In this document: positions 41,979 through 55,600 of the stretch, piece after piece
Layout: the number at the start of each line of letters is the position of its first letter
How positions within the stretch are numbered: the stretch's first letter is position 1
Assembly: GCA_029706075.1 (NCBI GenBank)
Contig: JAINUG010000047.1
Span: 1,744,675 to 1,808,674 of the forward strand
Direction: 5' to 3'
Length of the DNA stretch: 64,000 bases
Source: Aldrovandia affinis
Lineage: Eukaryota > Chordata > Actinopteri > Notacanthiformes > Halosauridae
Position numbers and translations under genes: made by a program
Notes under the pieces: model-generated
What the model was told of the DNA's origin: nothing
What the model saw: only the letters and a program-made list of their open reading frames with translations
Database searches by the model: none

Positions 41979-43515
41979 CATATAGGCTATGGTGTAGCAT
42001 ATAGGCTTCTGTAGTCCCATGTTGTCTCTGGGAGGTTAATAGCTGATGGGATTTACTTGGAGGGTGGAAAGTAAGTAGACAGCTATAAGGGGAAATTAAC
42101 TTAGTTTTTTAAGGAACAGGATTGTAAAAATAAAGTGTAAAGATTGTTATTGACAGGCCCATATGCATGATGCAAGTTGGTTGCAGTTTCTTACAGAGTA
42201 ACAGTGAAAGTGGTAGGCCTAATTCTTGAATTGGTAGGAATTTAAGGGAATATTCTTTTTCAAATACAGTGTTATATTATCAATATACTTTTCTTATACT
42301 TCACACATGCTGCCCCTACCCTATATTGCCTTTCTTAACCGGCATTCTTGGTTGCCATGAAAATTAATTAAAATGTAGGCAAACCGCAGTACTGTCATCC
42401 TTAAATCTAGAGACTAGACCATATCGCAATGTTGCTTGAAATGGGCTTTTGAATAAGTCAGTATTAAATATTAAAACTGGATAGTTTTGGTTGGATGTAC
42501 CCTGTAAACTTAGCCTACCCCCCATTGAGTTGGACAGCTTGGAAGCAACTTGGGAGGTCTAACAAAAAGCATTTTTGTTAATACATAGATACTTTCTACA
42601 GATGTATTTTTGTAGAATTAATTTCACTCTGCTACTGAATACCATTTTAGGGACTTATTTAGAAGTGTGCTCTGAAGGAAAACTGGATTCTGACAGTTTG
42701 TTTTCTGTTAAATGTTTTCACAATGTAATTGTTGCTGGTCATTAACTTTCTGCCATAAAATACTCCTTTTTTGCTTTTGGGTAAACTTGCACGCCACAGC
42801 AGAATGAATATGACAGATTGCCTAAATACCCTAAAATGTTAATAGAATTAGACTATTTTGAAAGGCTTAGGCTACATTTCACTCTCTGTGCCTACCCAGG
42901 CATACTTTAAGATACTGTAAGTATAGCCTAAACCTTTTGCATTTTAGATGCAATCTCGGTGTGATAATAAAAGTTATTTGCATGCCAAATTTAAAATATT
43001 AAATTAATTAAATATTAATATTAATATTTATGAATGTTTTATAAGCCATAAGTGAAAATAATTTTAGTGTTAAAACAACATTACAGTAGAGGCATTTCCT
43101 AATGTGACAGTTTCTGCTTATTAACCTGAAGTTCATAAATAGTTTTTTTGGGGATCAGCAGGGCATTCAATTAGTTTATGATATCTAGATTGTCTTCATC
43201 ATGTGTTTTTAAAGTTCTAAATTCTCTTATAGGAAGGTAAAATTAGTTGGCAGTACAAACTCTTTTTAAAGATACAATTTCATATTTGACAGGAGAATGT
43301 GATTTCAAGAAAATATGAATTGGTTATGAGAAGGAATTTTGACTTTACATAGAATTATGGCCTATATTGCCCTTGAACTGCTTCCCACTCATATTTACTG
43401 TAGCTTTACGTTTCTAAAGCTGTGTTAGTGTATAGTCTTTAGTGTGGTATATTTGTTATACATAACAGTGATAGGTAACGTAAAATGTAGAACAGTAGGT
43501 AGCTCCACATTTCAG
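41979..43515. other. AT-rich noncoding stretch before the coiled-coil gene
   Basis: No repeat or coding signal recognised. It could contain an untranslated upstream exon or promoter of the plus-strand gene, but I cannot point to one. Confidence 0.4.
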
Positions 43516-43637
43516 TTGATAGTCAGGACACTTGAGTCTTTGATGCGCCGTCGTTCTCTTAATAAGATGGGTCCAGTGAACCCAAGCTACAGATGGAGTC
43601 ATGTGCAGAATCACGGGCAGGAACCAGCTGTTGACCA
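43516..43637 (+). CDS. coiled-coil gene, exon a (possible start)
   Basis: Acceptor TTTCAG at 43510-43515, donor GTAAGT at 43638. In frame: ATG at 43543 (MRRRSLNK) and ATG at 43567 ([14 protein letters not shown]). The second has the better context (AAGATGG), so translation could begin there. The frame is open upstream, so an earlier exon is possible. Ends in phase 2. Confidence 0.7.
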
Positions 43638-46600
43638 GTAAGTCTTCTACATGACCTGATGGTCTACAAGCTGATGTGAAGTGTGCAGAGACCTTGGTAA
43701 TGCCATGCTTCTTTGTGGATTAGCCAAAGCGCCTTTTCCCACAGCCCAGACACCATGCATTTTCGGGGCCAGATGTGTCCAAAGAAACCTTTCGTCACAC
43801 TCCGCTACAGCCAGGATTTCTTTTCCCACTGCCCCCATCTGGATCTGGTGGGAATTTGGCTGGGGTTAAAAAAAAAAAAAAGAGACTTTGTCCTGGTTTC
43901 TGCCCCCTGTTTCTGAAATAAAATTCAGCTGGGAAGAACTGGGAGCTTCTTAATCCGCCAGAGTACAGGGGGCAGCTGGGAAACAGGACAGGGGTTGATG
44001 GAGAGCACGGTAGAAGGCAGAGGGCTGAAGTCACCACAGGATGTGCAGGCCGCAAATTATTATTATTCTCTGTCTTTCCACTGGACTCCCTGGGCCTGTG
44101 TAGGATGTGTGTAGAAAGTCAGTATGGAGACAGAAAACCAGCTCTTTTGACTACAAATCAAGGAACAGAAAATAAGCCAAAAATAAATAAAAAGCTACAG
44201 AAGTGAAGATGATTAATTGTGGCTTTGTAGTTTTTTTTATTAGTCTATATGCTGAGTAGATTGGTGTCTTTGAAGTACTGTTGATATTGAAGATTAAATA
44301 AAGATGAGATTGCAACATATATAGAACTTTTAATTATCAGGTGCAGTGATTATGATTTGGATACTTGCTGTGAAGGTTTTACAGTGGTCTGGCTTGTCAG
44401 ACTTCTCCATCTCCATGTTTTTTCAACTCAATGAGCTTATCAGTAACTGCAGCATATCTAATTCAGGATCAAGATAAAAAGAATCTGCAACACAGCTGCC
44501 ATTATTTCAAAACATTGATCAAGCTGCCATGGCTAAATCTGTGCTGTGTGCTCTATAGTTTTTCATACTATTTAATACAGCAATAAACCCATAGCATATA
44601 GGCTAAAATTATGCTATTAGCCCAACTTCCCTCTGCTTGATGCTGATAATTATTCCCTCCAGAATATAGTGTTCTTCTCTTAATCACTGTGGCAGTTTTT
44701 TGCTCATGGTAAATTTGTGTTCATGCGAAGGCTATAGAAATTTGATGCACATTTGCAGGATATCAAGCATACTAGATTTATTTTTATTATTGTCCATATG
44801 GTTTGAATCAGGAAAGTGTATTTTTCATCTAGAAGAGGCTAAATTGATCAGCTGTGAATATTGTATTGTTGTCCACAAACACACACACACACACACACAT
44901 ACTTTTTTGACAGGGAACACACAGTAGCATGATGACATGTAGGCTATCTTATAGTAGATTAATATGATGTTGAATGTTGAAAGACATTAAGTCATGTTGA
45001 GGGGACATTTCAGATCCGTTTTTATTGCTACAGTCCACATTCATAACAGCACATGCATTACTTTTGTGAAGGATATGATTTGGGAAGGATAGAATATTCA
45101 TTATATTTTGGAGGTGGTACGTTCACAAAATAAGGAAAACATTTTATTAGGCATACCAAGTGCAGTACACAGTAAGTATATTGCATTTCATTGCTGATTG
45201 AAGCATATGGTCAACCAAATACTTTTCCTGCATGTATTTTATTTGGGCAGGGACCCCAGGTGTGCTTGTAACCCACCTCTTTCATGAGTCAAGGCTAACA
45301 TGTTCTCTTGCATGCACTCTTGTAGGTTGGCAGGCCTCAGGTTAAGTACCCTTCAGACAATGACCGGACACCTAACAGCCCCTTTAAATATTCATCCTTG
45401 GATGCAGAAAATGATTCTGACCTCAAGTCCTCTCTCAAAGGTAACAGCAAAGAAGAGGTATGTAAAAAAACCTGATATACTGTATTAACACATACAATGG
45501 GGGAAATAAGTATTGAACACATCAACATTTTTCCCAGTAAATGTATTTCCAATGAGGCCATTCAAGTTAAATTTGCACCAGACTTTGGTATTAACTCAAG
45601 AAATCCAGACAAAAAAATCTAAACATTAAAGTCCATATGTAAATAAAGTTATGTGTAATAAAGTAGAATGACATAGGAAAAAAGAATTGAACACACTAAC
45701 TAATTAATTCAATACTTAGTGGAGAAGCTTTTGTTTGTAATGACAGCTTCAAGGCTCTTTCTGTATGAAGTAACTAATCGCCCGCAGTATTCAGGTGTGA
45801 TTTTGGCCCATTCCTCTACACAGATTGTCTTTAAATCTTGAAGATTGCGGGGGGCCCTCTTGTGAATCTGGATCTTCAGATGCTTCCACAAATGTTCAAT
45901 TGGGTTTAAGTCAGGTGATTGACTGGGCCATTCCAACAAGTAGATTTTCTTTCTCTGAAACCAATTGCGAGTTTCCTTTGCTGTATGCTTTGTTGTCCTG
46001 CTGGAAGGTCCACCCACGTCTCATCCTCAGCATCCTGGTGGATGGCAGCAGGTTCATCTCAAGAATCTCTCTGTACATGGCTCCATTCATTGTTCCTTCA
46101 ATGATATGAAGTCTGCCAGTACCACGAGAGGAGAAACAGCCAATTCAATTTTGGTCTCATCTGACCAGAGTACATGCTCCCAGTAGTTCACTGGCTTGTC
46201 CAAATGTTGTTTGGCAAACTTTAAACGAGCTTCAACATGTCTTTTCTTCAGTAGTGGAGTCTTGCGGGCTGAGCGTGCACAGAGGCCATGGTGGTGGAGT
46301 GCATTGCCTACTGTCCTTTCTGTCACAGTTGTACCTGCTGCCTCCAAGTCTTTCTGGAGCTCTTTCCTAGTGGTCCTTGGCTCTTTGGCTACTCTTCTAA
46401 GTATCCTTCTGACTCTCTGATCCCAGAAATCTTGCGAGGAGCTCCTGTGCGTGGCCGGTTGATGGTGGAGTGTTGTTGCTTCCACTTACGGATAATGCCC
46501 CCAATGGTGCTTACTGGAAGATTCAGAAGTTGTGAAATACGTCTGTAGCCAATTCCATTTTCATGTTTTGCAACAATCTGGTTGCGAAGGTCTTGAGAGA

Positions 46601-49600
46601 GCTGTTTCCTTTTACCCATCATTAGATGTTTCTTGTGTGGCACCTTGGTAACAAAAAAACAATTTTATAGCCCATAAATATATTCTAACCCAGCTGACAT
46701 TAATTAGCACAGATTGGAGGTAGAGTTGCCTCCTAATTAGTTATGGTTTTCAGCTGGTTCCTTGCCTTTCCTTGCTGTGGTGTACTGCTTTTTCTTAGTG
46801 TGTTCAATACTTTTTTCCTGTTTCATTCCACTTTATTACACATAACTTTATTTACATATGGACTTTAATGTTTAGATTTTTTGTCTGGATTTTTTGAGTT
46901 AATACCAAAGTCTGGTGCAAATTTCACTTGAATAGGCTCATTGGAAATACATTTACTGGACAAAATGTTGATGTGTTCAATACTTATTTCCCCCATTGTA
47001 TCAACTTCTAGAAATATGCCCATGTCTCTCCTCCTTGTCTGAATTCATTGGCTTCTGATTGCTGCTAGCTCACTGGGTAATCAAGGGCACGGCTCCTTCC
47101 TCCTTTCAATACATCGTCAGACCTTACACCTACACACAAGCTCTTTCTACACACAAGCACATGATAGTATGATGCAATGTTATAGCTTCTCTTTATTGAT
47201 CATTATTAGGTTTAATATGTGTGTTAGTATGATGAAAGTTAATGTAGTGCTTAATAATAATGGCTAGGCACTGTAGGCTACATCTAATTTTGTACTGGTT
47301 TTTAGCTTGATTCTTGCTTACTGTGCTATTTGCTGTTCTATTTGCATGTCCTAAATGTTTGTGTTGCTATTGTTATATGTATTTAATGTCTTCTTTATCA
47401 TGATACCTCTATCCAGAGTGTAGTACAAGACTATACCAAATATATATATTTTTAATAATATGTTAACATAAATGGTTGCGTTGACAACAATAGATTATTA
47501 ATACATGCATATAGCCATATATGGGAAATCGATTTTGAAAGTACACTACAGAATGCTTACTCATATTGCACATTTTGCACTGCTTGAAATTAATTAGAGA
47601 AGTGTGTGTTTAGTTAGATGTATGCCATTTAGGCTGTACAGAATCAGTACAGGAATATTCCCCTGACATATAAAACATATTCAGTTTTTTGTTTTTATTT
47701 CATCTCAGAGACTTCAGAGGGAGAATGCTAAGCTGAAAATTGAGCTTGAGGACTTGTGGTAAGGCAGTTTTCATTTGTAGTCACACAATTTGCAGCACAG
47801 AATTAGTTGGTTTAACAGTGAATTCGAAAGTTGAGACTACTGTCAAATATACCAACCAAACTGTACTATTTTCTTAGTTGTAGAATAACAAAACACATGC
47901 TTGGCTGACTGGAGGCATGCTTTATGTATGCTTTTCATTCTCAATCAACAATGAAATAATCTAGAATGCTATCATGTACAGGTGAGTCATACCATGCTGT
48001 GCAAGATAGAAGAATACTTTTGTGAATTATTTATACCGTTTATGTCTTGGAAGCAGGAGACCATGGGGATTTTTTTCTAATATATTTTCTTGAGCTACAG
48101 AAGGCAGGTATGTTGCAGAGTCACCTTTGTGTGTGTAGCTTCTTACCAGTCCTTCCAAAAGCAATGCACACATGCCATTAGCCTCTGCTTCTCCCTCTTT
48201 GAGTCCTACTGCTCTTTTAAAAATAACTAGAACTACATTCACATAACTGCTCTGAAAATCTTTAAAAAGAAAAGCCATGTAATGTTTTCAGTTTTATCCT
48301 TGCATTTTAGTGAAGAAGTGGGGTATAGTCGTGAGCATTTGAAAGGTTCCATGACAATCAGCAATCGCCGCTTTCCTTTGCTAAATGGCTTCAGGAGGCA
48401 GTCCAAGCCACCAGCAGGTGGAAAAACAAGATCTATCACCTTAATGCCTCGCAAAACATGGCTGGTCTGCAGTGTGTTTATGTAGAGCCCGACTACATCC
48501 AGGCGTAATTGTTTAAGGAAATGTATAAGCTATCAAACCTAAGCATTTTGGTTTTCCATATCATTTTTAGGTTGCGTATTCTGGACTGACGTCTCAATTC
48601 GGGTTACAATGGAAATAACCTGTTTTATAAATGTCACGAAAAATATACGGTTTCAGATTTTAGATGCCGTAACTGTAGTTTTCAGATGAGTTACATTAGT
48701 TTCTACCTTTCTGCAGTTTTAAATTTTACAAATGCCTTTGTGTTGCGTTTGCAAGCACCACGGTGGAAATGTCATGTTTTGAATCTGTGTGCAAGTCATA
48801 GAGCTGAACTGTGTTTTCTTTAATCCAAAATATGCATTTGTGGTCTGCAGTATTTAAGGAGTTGATCTTGGTCTTCCTACTAAGGGCCCAGTACCTGCAA
48901 CTGCTAGAGGAGGAGAAAGAGGAAATGTTTGATGAGAGGAGAGTCAATCTACTGAAGGCTCAAGTGATGCAGCTGGAGAGACAGGTACGCTAGTCAAGTG
49001 CGTTCATCACAAAAGGTGTTGTGTATTGTGTACGCCACTACCCTTGCCTCTATATCAGTTCAATTAAATGTTGAATGGAACAACTTAATTAATGTTCATG
49101 TTTTAATGTATGTGTATGACTGATCTGGTGATCTGCAACCAAAAAAACATCTAATTGGTATTACCTAGTGCCAGATTACTGTTCCAAAGTGTGACGTTTT
49201 TCTGTTTTGCACTGGCTTATGGTTTTATTGCAAGGTTACCCTGATCAGTGTTTATTTTCATGAAGCTGCCTATTGAGCACCTGTACAAAAGGGCTTTATG
49301 GGAGGAAAAACACAATGGTTGTTTTGTCTGATCACTATAGTAACCAGAAGGAACAAGTTTGGACTACAGGCAAATTCAGAATGGCCCTTTTGAAAGGTTC
49401 CTAAAAAACAAAGCAATGCACCGCATGGACAACGAGGTTGAAGATGACCATATCTGTCAATTTTATTGGATGTTTTAGCAACAACTACAACAAAATAGTA
49501 CCTGGGAAGCTGTAACTGCAGCAGTCCTGATTCAGTGAAGAAATGTTATTATGTAGACACAAATAATGAAAGTTGAATTAATTGCATTACTGCTTGACTG

Positions 49601-52600
49601 AGCACCAGGGGGCTCTGTGTTTGTTTGTTTGACTACATTAAATCATGTGTCTTCAGTTTTAGCCAAGAGTCCTGTCAGTGTTGGCTGCAGCTTGGTAATT
49701 AATTAAATGCAGTGTAAAGTACAGAATTTTCACTTGATGTAAATCATACTTGTACAGATTTGAGCACAAGATTTGGCTTTACTTACAGTAAGTGAAGCCA
49801 GTTATTGAAATGGCAGAGCAAAGAATATGAGGAGAAAATGTTAACATTGTGGTGGACACAACTGTTAGCCTCCTGTTGAAAGCATCTGCTTTTCACTACC
49901 ACCCTCAGCCCCCTCCAAAGCTTCTCAGGTGGTCATTAACAAACATGCTTATAACTCAGATTCCTGTTGACTCAAACTAGCTATGGCACCAACTGCCAAA
50001 TTCAGCAAGCCAGCACAACATGTTTGTACAGTAGCCATTGTGCTACTGCCATGCATTAATAAGCAGGCATAATGTCCTTTTACTGCAGGAATTTTCCAAC
50101 ATGATGTGAATATACAGTCAAAAACCTATTTACCTTTCCTTCTAAGGTATGCTCAGACACTCCCTCCTCTGTATTTGCACAGGAATTTTCATTGCACCTC
50201 TGTGAGCATTGGTCGAAGTGTTCTGGAAAATATAAATATGCATTTCACTCAATATAAGCACAGAGATTGTCAAATTTGTCAGTACAATTTATGTTTTACA
50301 TCCAGTTTCACGATGCAGTTGAAGGAAGACTTCATTATTTGTTTCTATAAGTCTACTGGGGACAGTGTATAAATTTAAGTAAATCTCTTTCAGGTTGTTC
50401 TCCTGTCTGAAGGATTGAGTTCCCAGATGAGTCGCTGTCTAGAGGTGGAAAATGTACTTGAACCCCTCACAGATAGACTGAGGTACTTCACACATGCTTG
50501 ACAGCAGTAGTGCATTTTGGGTAACGTTTTCATATAATAAAACAAATTGGCACTGCAAGTCATTGTTGGCTAAGTATCTAACATTCATGGTAGTATAGTA
50601 CCACATCCTCATGCTTTATTGCTTTTATAATTATATGTGCATAGATACATATTAAATACTTTATAAGAAACTTTTACAGAAACTTTTGTTCAGCAAAAAT
50701 GACTGAAGAACTTAAAATGAGTTAGACTTATTATTCTGTATTCATCAGATAAGGATATTTTACAGATTAATTAGAGTTAATCAGAGCCTACTACAAAGGA
50801 TCCACTTTTCATTAGAGTTTGGAGCCCACCAATGACAGGCTGTTTTACTTCATGGGTATGCACTGTCAAAATGTCACTGCTCTGCTTCATATTTTTTTGA
50901 GATGATATCCAATAACTCTGTAGCAAACTCTTAAGATTTGTGACTACATGTAGGAATAATCTCTTTATCCTTCATATCCACATTTGCCACTGTAGAGTCA
51001 TGTTTACTGTCAATTTTAGTTGTTCTGGCTGTTTTGCAAATCTGCTGCAACAGTGCAGGAAGGAAGTTTGTTTCCATCGGCTGTAGTATGAATCATATGT
51101 CATTATCCTGAGAGCATGAAGATGAGTGTATTTGCAGGTAGAAATACTTCTCAAGTGATAGAGGACAGAGGCAATTGCCTGGTAGGGCAAACTTGGAACT
51201 TGGACCCATGTCAGGTTTTAGCTCCCTTGAATGACAATGTTGCAATGTTTCCCCCTGTACTTGTCTTCTGTGAGTTCTTATAACAAAATAAATTGGCTCT
51301 GAAGTAGTTGCTTTCTTCCTGAGGCCAAAGTACAATTACATATCAAATGATCAAAGTGTGTGCATATTTATAGTTTACAAGATAATGTGATCACGCAAAT
51401 CAATGTTCTGCAGTATGCTCTTAGTATCACTGCTGGAAGTCGTACTGGTGGTCAGAAGGACAGGAACTATCTGTTTTAAAAAACATGTTGCGTTGCTCTA
51501 ATAATTTGCAATGAACTGACTACCACTTTAGAGCATGCTGTTAATTAGATAAAAGTCAGTTAGGGTCTTTCATTTGCAAGGCAAATGTTTTTGTGGTGAC
51601 AACACACATTTCTCTGCTGTTTGTGGGGCACCTTGAAGTATTTCGGACAGATAAAGTAACTGGTTGTGTTAGAATTCTAGCTTTGCTGTCACATATTATT
51701 TGAAGGATTCAAGTTGTGTAGAAAATACCTTGTGTTGCTAAAATAACACAAAAATAGTCAAGCTATATTGGGCTGGTACATGATACTCAGTTTTCTCTGG
51801 AAAGAAGTCAATAATAATAATCGCTTGTTCAACCAAGCACATCTTTAAAAAAAAAAATTCTAGTGAAAAACTTGAGGTACACTCTCAGAGGGTGTATACT
51901 TTGAACTAAACCTGATTCAGTGGCTGTGTAGTGTCGACTGAGCTAATGTTTATTTCTCCCAGAATAGCTGAAAGAAGCCTTGTGGCGGTATCCCTCACGT
52001 AGCTTCCCCTGGACATAACACCCTCATTGAAAGACGGGTTGTTTCCTCAAACGCCTCCAAGCAATCGCACCTGTTTCCTTTTAGTGGCTCCGAGAGCATT
52101 TCCTGTCACAGAGCCGGAGAATCGCAGTAACATCTGGCCTTCTCCGGGCTCAGTCCACACTCTCCCGCAGCGGGAGATGACAGTGACGGGTTCCAGCTGA
52201 GGCCGGGCTTCTCAGTTCCGTCTCCCTTCCGGCAGCGATGAGCCGCTGCGATACGAGAGGGTAATCTGACTGTTGTTTTGCCACTGATCCACTTATCACC
52301 AAGGATTACGGCATTTCGGCTCGACGTAATTTAATTTTGGGACACCTTTGCATCCATGCAAAGTACTCCTTGCTTTTCAACCCCCGAAGGCAGGAGGAGA
52401 GTGTCGATTCCTTGAACAGCAGGCTCCTGAAGCCAGCACTGCAAGAATTTTTGCTCAGTCCCCGTCTCTCAACCACAAAAGTGTTTCTGTGTAATTAAAG
52501 TGGGTCAGGTATGATTTGGTTTTCAAATATTTTGCGCAGTGAGACATAAGAACATAAGAACATAAGAATACATAATGATGAGAACGGGCCGTTCGGCCCA

Positions 52601-55600
52601 TCTAGGCTCATCATGTCCTAATCTAAAGAGTATCTAGTACTACATGTAGCCTGGACTTGAATAGCCTAAGCATTTCTGCCTCTACTACCTGACCTGGCAA
52701 GCTGTTCCAGGCATTGACAACTCTGTGTAAAGAAAAACTTCCTAATATCTGTGCGGAATTTGCCTTTAACTAATTTCCACCTGTGGCCTCTTGTTCTGCT
52801 GACCCCACTTATCTTAAAAAAATCTTTGGTATTTTACTTTGTTACCTCAATCAAATCCCCCCTATGTCTCCGTTTGCTAAGTTTAAATAGATTGAGTGCC
52901 TTAAGTCTATCATCATAACTTTTACCTTTCATACCAGGTATGAGTTTAGTTGCCCTTCTTTGGACTTTTTCAAGAGTTTTTATATCTTTCTTGTAGTGCG
53001 GTGCCCAGAACTGCACACAGTGTTCTAAGTGCAGTCTGACAAAGGCATTATATATTAATTATAACATTAACTCCTCCTTGAGCCGCCACCTTACCGTGGT
53101 GGAGGGGTTTGCGTGTCCCAATGATCCCAGGAGCTAAGTTGTCGGGGGCTTCATGCCCCTGGTAGGGTCACCCAAGGCAAACAGGTCCTGGGTGAGGGAC
53201 CAGACAAAGCGTGGCTCACAAGACCCCCCATGACGACAAACAAAAATGGAAATACGTTTCCCTCGCCCGGACGCGGGTCACCGGGGCCCCCCCCTGGAGC
53301 CAGGCCCGGGGGTAGGGCTCGAGGGCGAGCGCCTGGTGGCCGAGCCTACACCTATGGGGCTCGGCCGGGCACAGCCCGAAGAGGCAACGTAGGACCCCCT
53401 TCCCATGGGCTCACCACCCATGGGAGGGGCCAAGGGGGTCGGGTGCAGTGTGAGATGGGCGGCGGCCGAAGGCAGGGGCCTTGGCGGTCCGATCCTCGGC
53501 TGCAGAAGCTAGCTCTAGGGACGTGGAATGTCACCTCTCTGGCGGGGAAGGAGCCTGAGCTGGTGCGGGAGGTCGAGAGGTTCTGGCTAGATATAGTCGG
53601 CCTCGCCTCGACGCATGGCATGGGCCCGAACCAGTCTCCTTGAGAGGGGTTGGACTCTCTTCCACTCTGGAGTTGCCCCTGGTGGGAGGCGCCGAGCAGG
53701 GGTGGGAATACTTATTGCCCCCGGCTTGTTGCCTGTACGTTGGGGTTCACCCCGGTAGATGAGAGGGTAGCCTCCTCCGCCTTCGGGTGGGGGACGGGTC
53801 CTGACTGTTGTTTGTGCTTATGCTCCAAACAGCAGCTCAGAATACCCACCTTTTTGGAGTCCTTGGAGGGGTGTTGAGAACACTCCTTCTGGGGACTCCC
53901 TCGCTTTGCTGGGAGACTTCAATGCTCACGTGGGCAACGATAGTGAGACCTGGAGGGGTGATTGGGAGGAACGGCCCCCGATCTGAACCAGAATGGTGCT
54001 TTGTTGTTGGACTTCTGTGCTTGTCACAGATTGTCCATAACGAACACCATGTTCAAGCATAAGCGTGTCCATATATGCACCTGGCACCAGGACACCCTGG
54101 GCCGCAGTTCAATGATCGACTTTGTGGTCGTGGTCGTCGGACTTGCGGCCGCATGTCTTGGACACTCGGGTGAAGAGAGGGGCGGAGGTGTCAACTGATC
54201 ACCACCTGGTGGTGAGTTGGCTCCGATGGTGGGGGAGGATGCCGGTCAGGCCTGGCAGGCCCAAACATATTGTGAGGGTCTGCTGGGAACGTCTGGCAGA
54301 GTCTCCTGTCAGAAGGAGTTTCAACTCCCACCTCCGGGAGAGCTTCAACCATGTCCCGGGGAGGCGGGGGACATTGAGTCCGAGTGGGCCATGTTCCGTG
54401 CCTCTATTGTCGAGGCGGCTGACCGGAGCTGTGGCCGCAAGGTCGTCGGTGCCTGTCGCGGCGGTAATCCCCGAACCCGCTGGTGGACACCGGCAGTGAA
54501 GGATGCCGTCAAGCTGAAGAAGGAGTCCTATCGGACCTTTTTAGCCTGTGGGACTCCGGAGGCAGCAGATGGGTATCGGCGAGCCAAGCGGAGCGCGGCT
54601 TCGGCGGTCGCTGAGCCAAAAACTCGGGCATGGGAGGAGCTCGGTGAGGCCATGGAGAACGACTTCCGAACGGCTTCGAGGAGGTTCTGGACCACCATCC
54701 GGCGTCTCAGGGGGGGGAAGCAGTGCACTGTCAACACTGTGTACAGTGGGGATGGGGCGCTGCTGACCTCGACTCGGGACGTTGTGGGTCGGTGGAGGGA
54801 ATACTTCGAAGACCTCCTCAATCCCACCGACATGCCTTCCAGCGAGGAAGCAGGGTCTGGGGACTCGGGGGTGGGCTCTCCTATCTCGGGCTGAGGTCGC
54901 CACGGTGGTTAAAAAGCTCCGTGGTGGCAGGGCCTCGGGGGTGGATGAGATCCGCCCGGAGTCCCTCAAAGCTCTGGATGTTGTGGGGCTGTCTTGGTTG
55001 ACACGACTCTGCAGCATCGCGTGGACATCGGGGGCAGTGCCTCTGGACTGGCAGACCCGGGGTGGTGGTCCCCTCTTCAAGAAAGGGGACCGGAGGGTGT
55101 GTTCCAACTACAGGGGATCACACTCCTCAGCCTCCCTGGTAAGGTCTATTCAGGGGTTCTGGAGAGGAGGGTCCGTCGGATGGTTGAACCTCGGATTCAG
55201 GAGGAGCAATGTGGTTTTCGTCCTGGTCGCGGAACTGTGGACTGCAGCTCTACACCCTCCCGCGGGGTCCTGGAGGGTGCATGGGAGTTTGCCCAACCAG
55301 TCTACACATGTTTTGTGGACTTGGAGAAGGCTTTCGACCGTGTCCCTAGGGGAGTCTTGTGGGGGTGCTCCGGAGTATGGGGTACGGACCCCTTGATACG
55401 GGCCATTCGGTCCCTGTACGACCGGTGCCAGAGCTTGGTCCGCATTGCTGGCAGTAAGTCGGACTTGTTCCCGGTGAGGGTTGGACTCCGCCAGGGCTGC
55501 CTTTGTCACCGGTTCTGTTCATAACCTTTATGGACAGAATATCTAGGCGCAGCCGGGCGTTGAGGGGTCCGTTCGGTGGCCTGAGGATTGGGTCACTGCT

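Noticed and set aside
45334-45488. Alternative frame of exon b ([16 protein letters not shown]...)
   Set aside because: It needs a different acceptor and cannot join the following exon in phase. The chosen acceptor gives consistent phases across all six exons.
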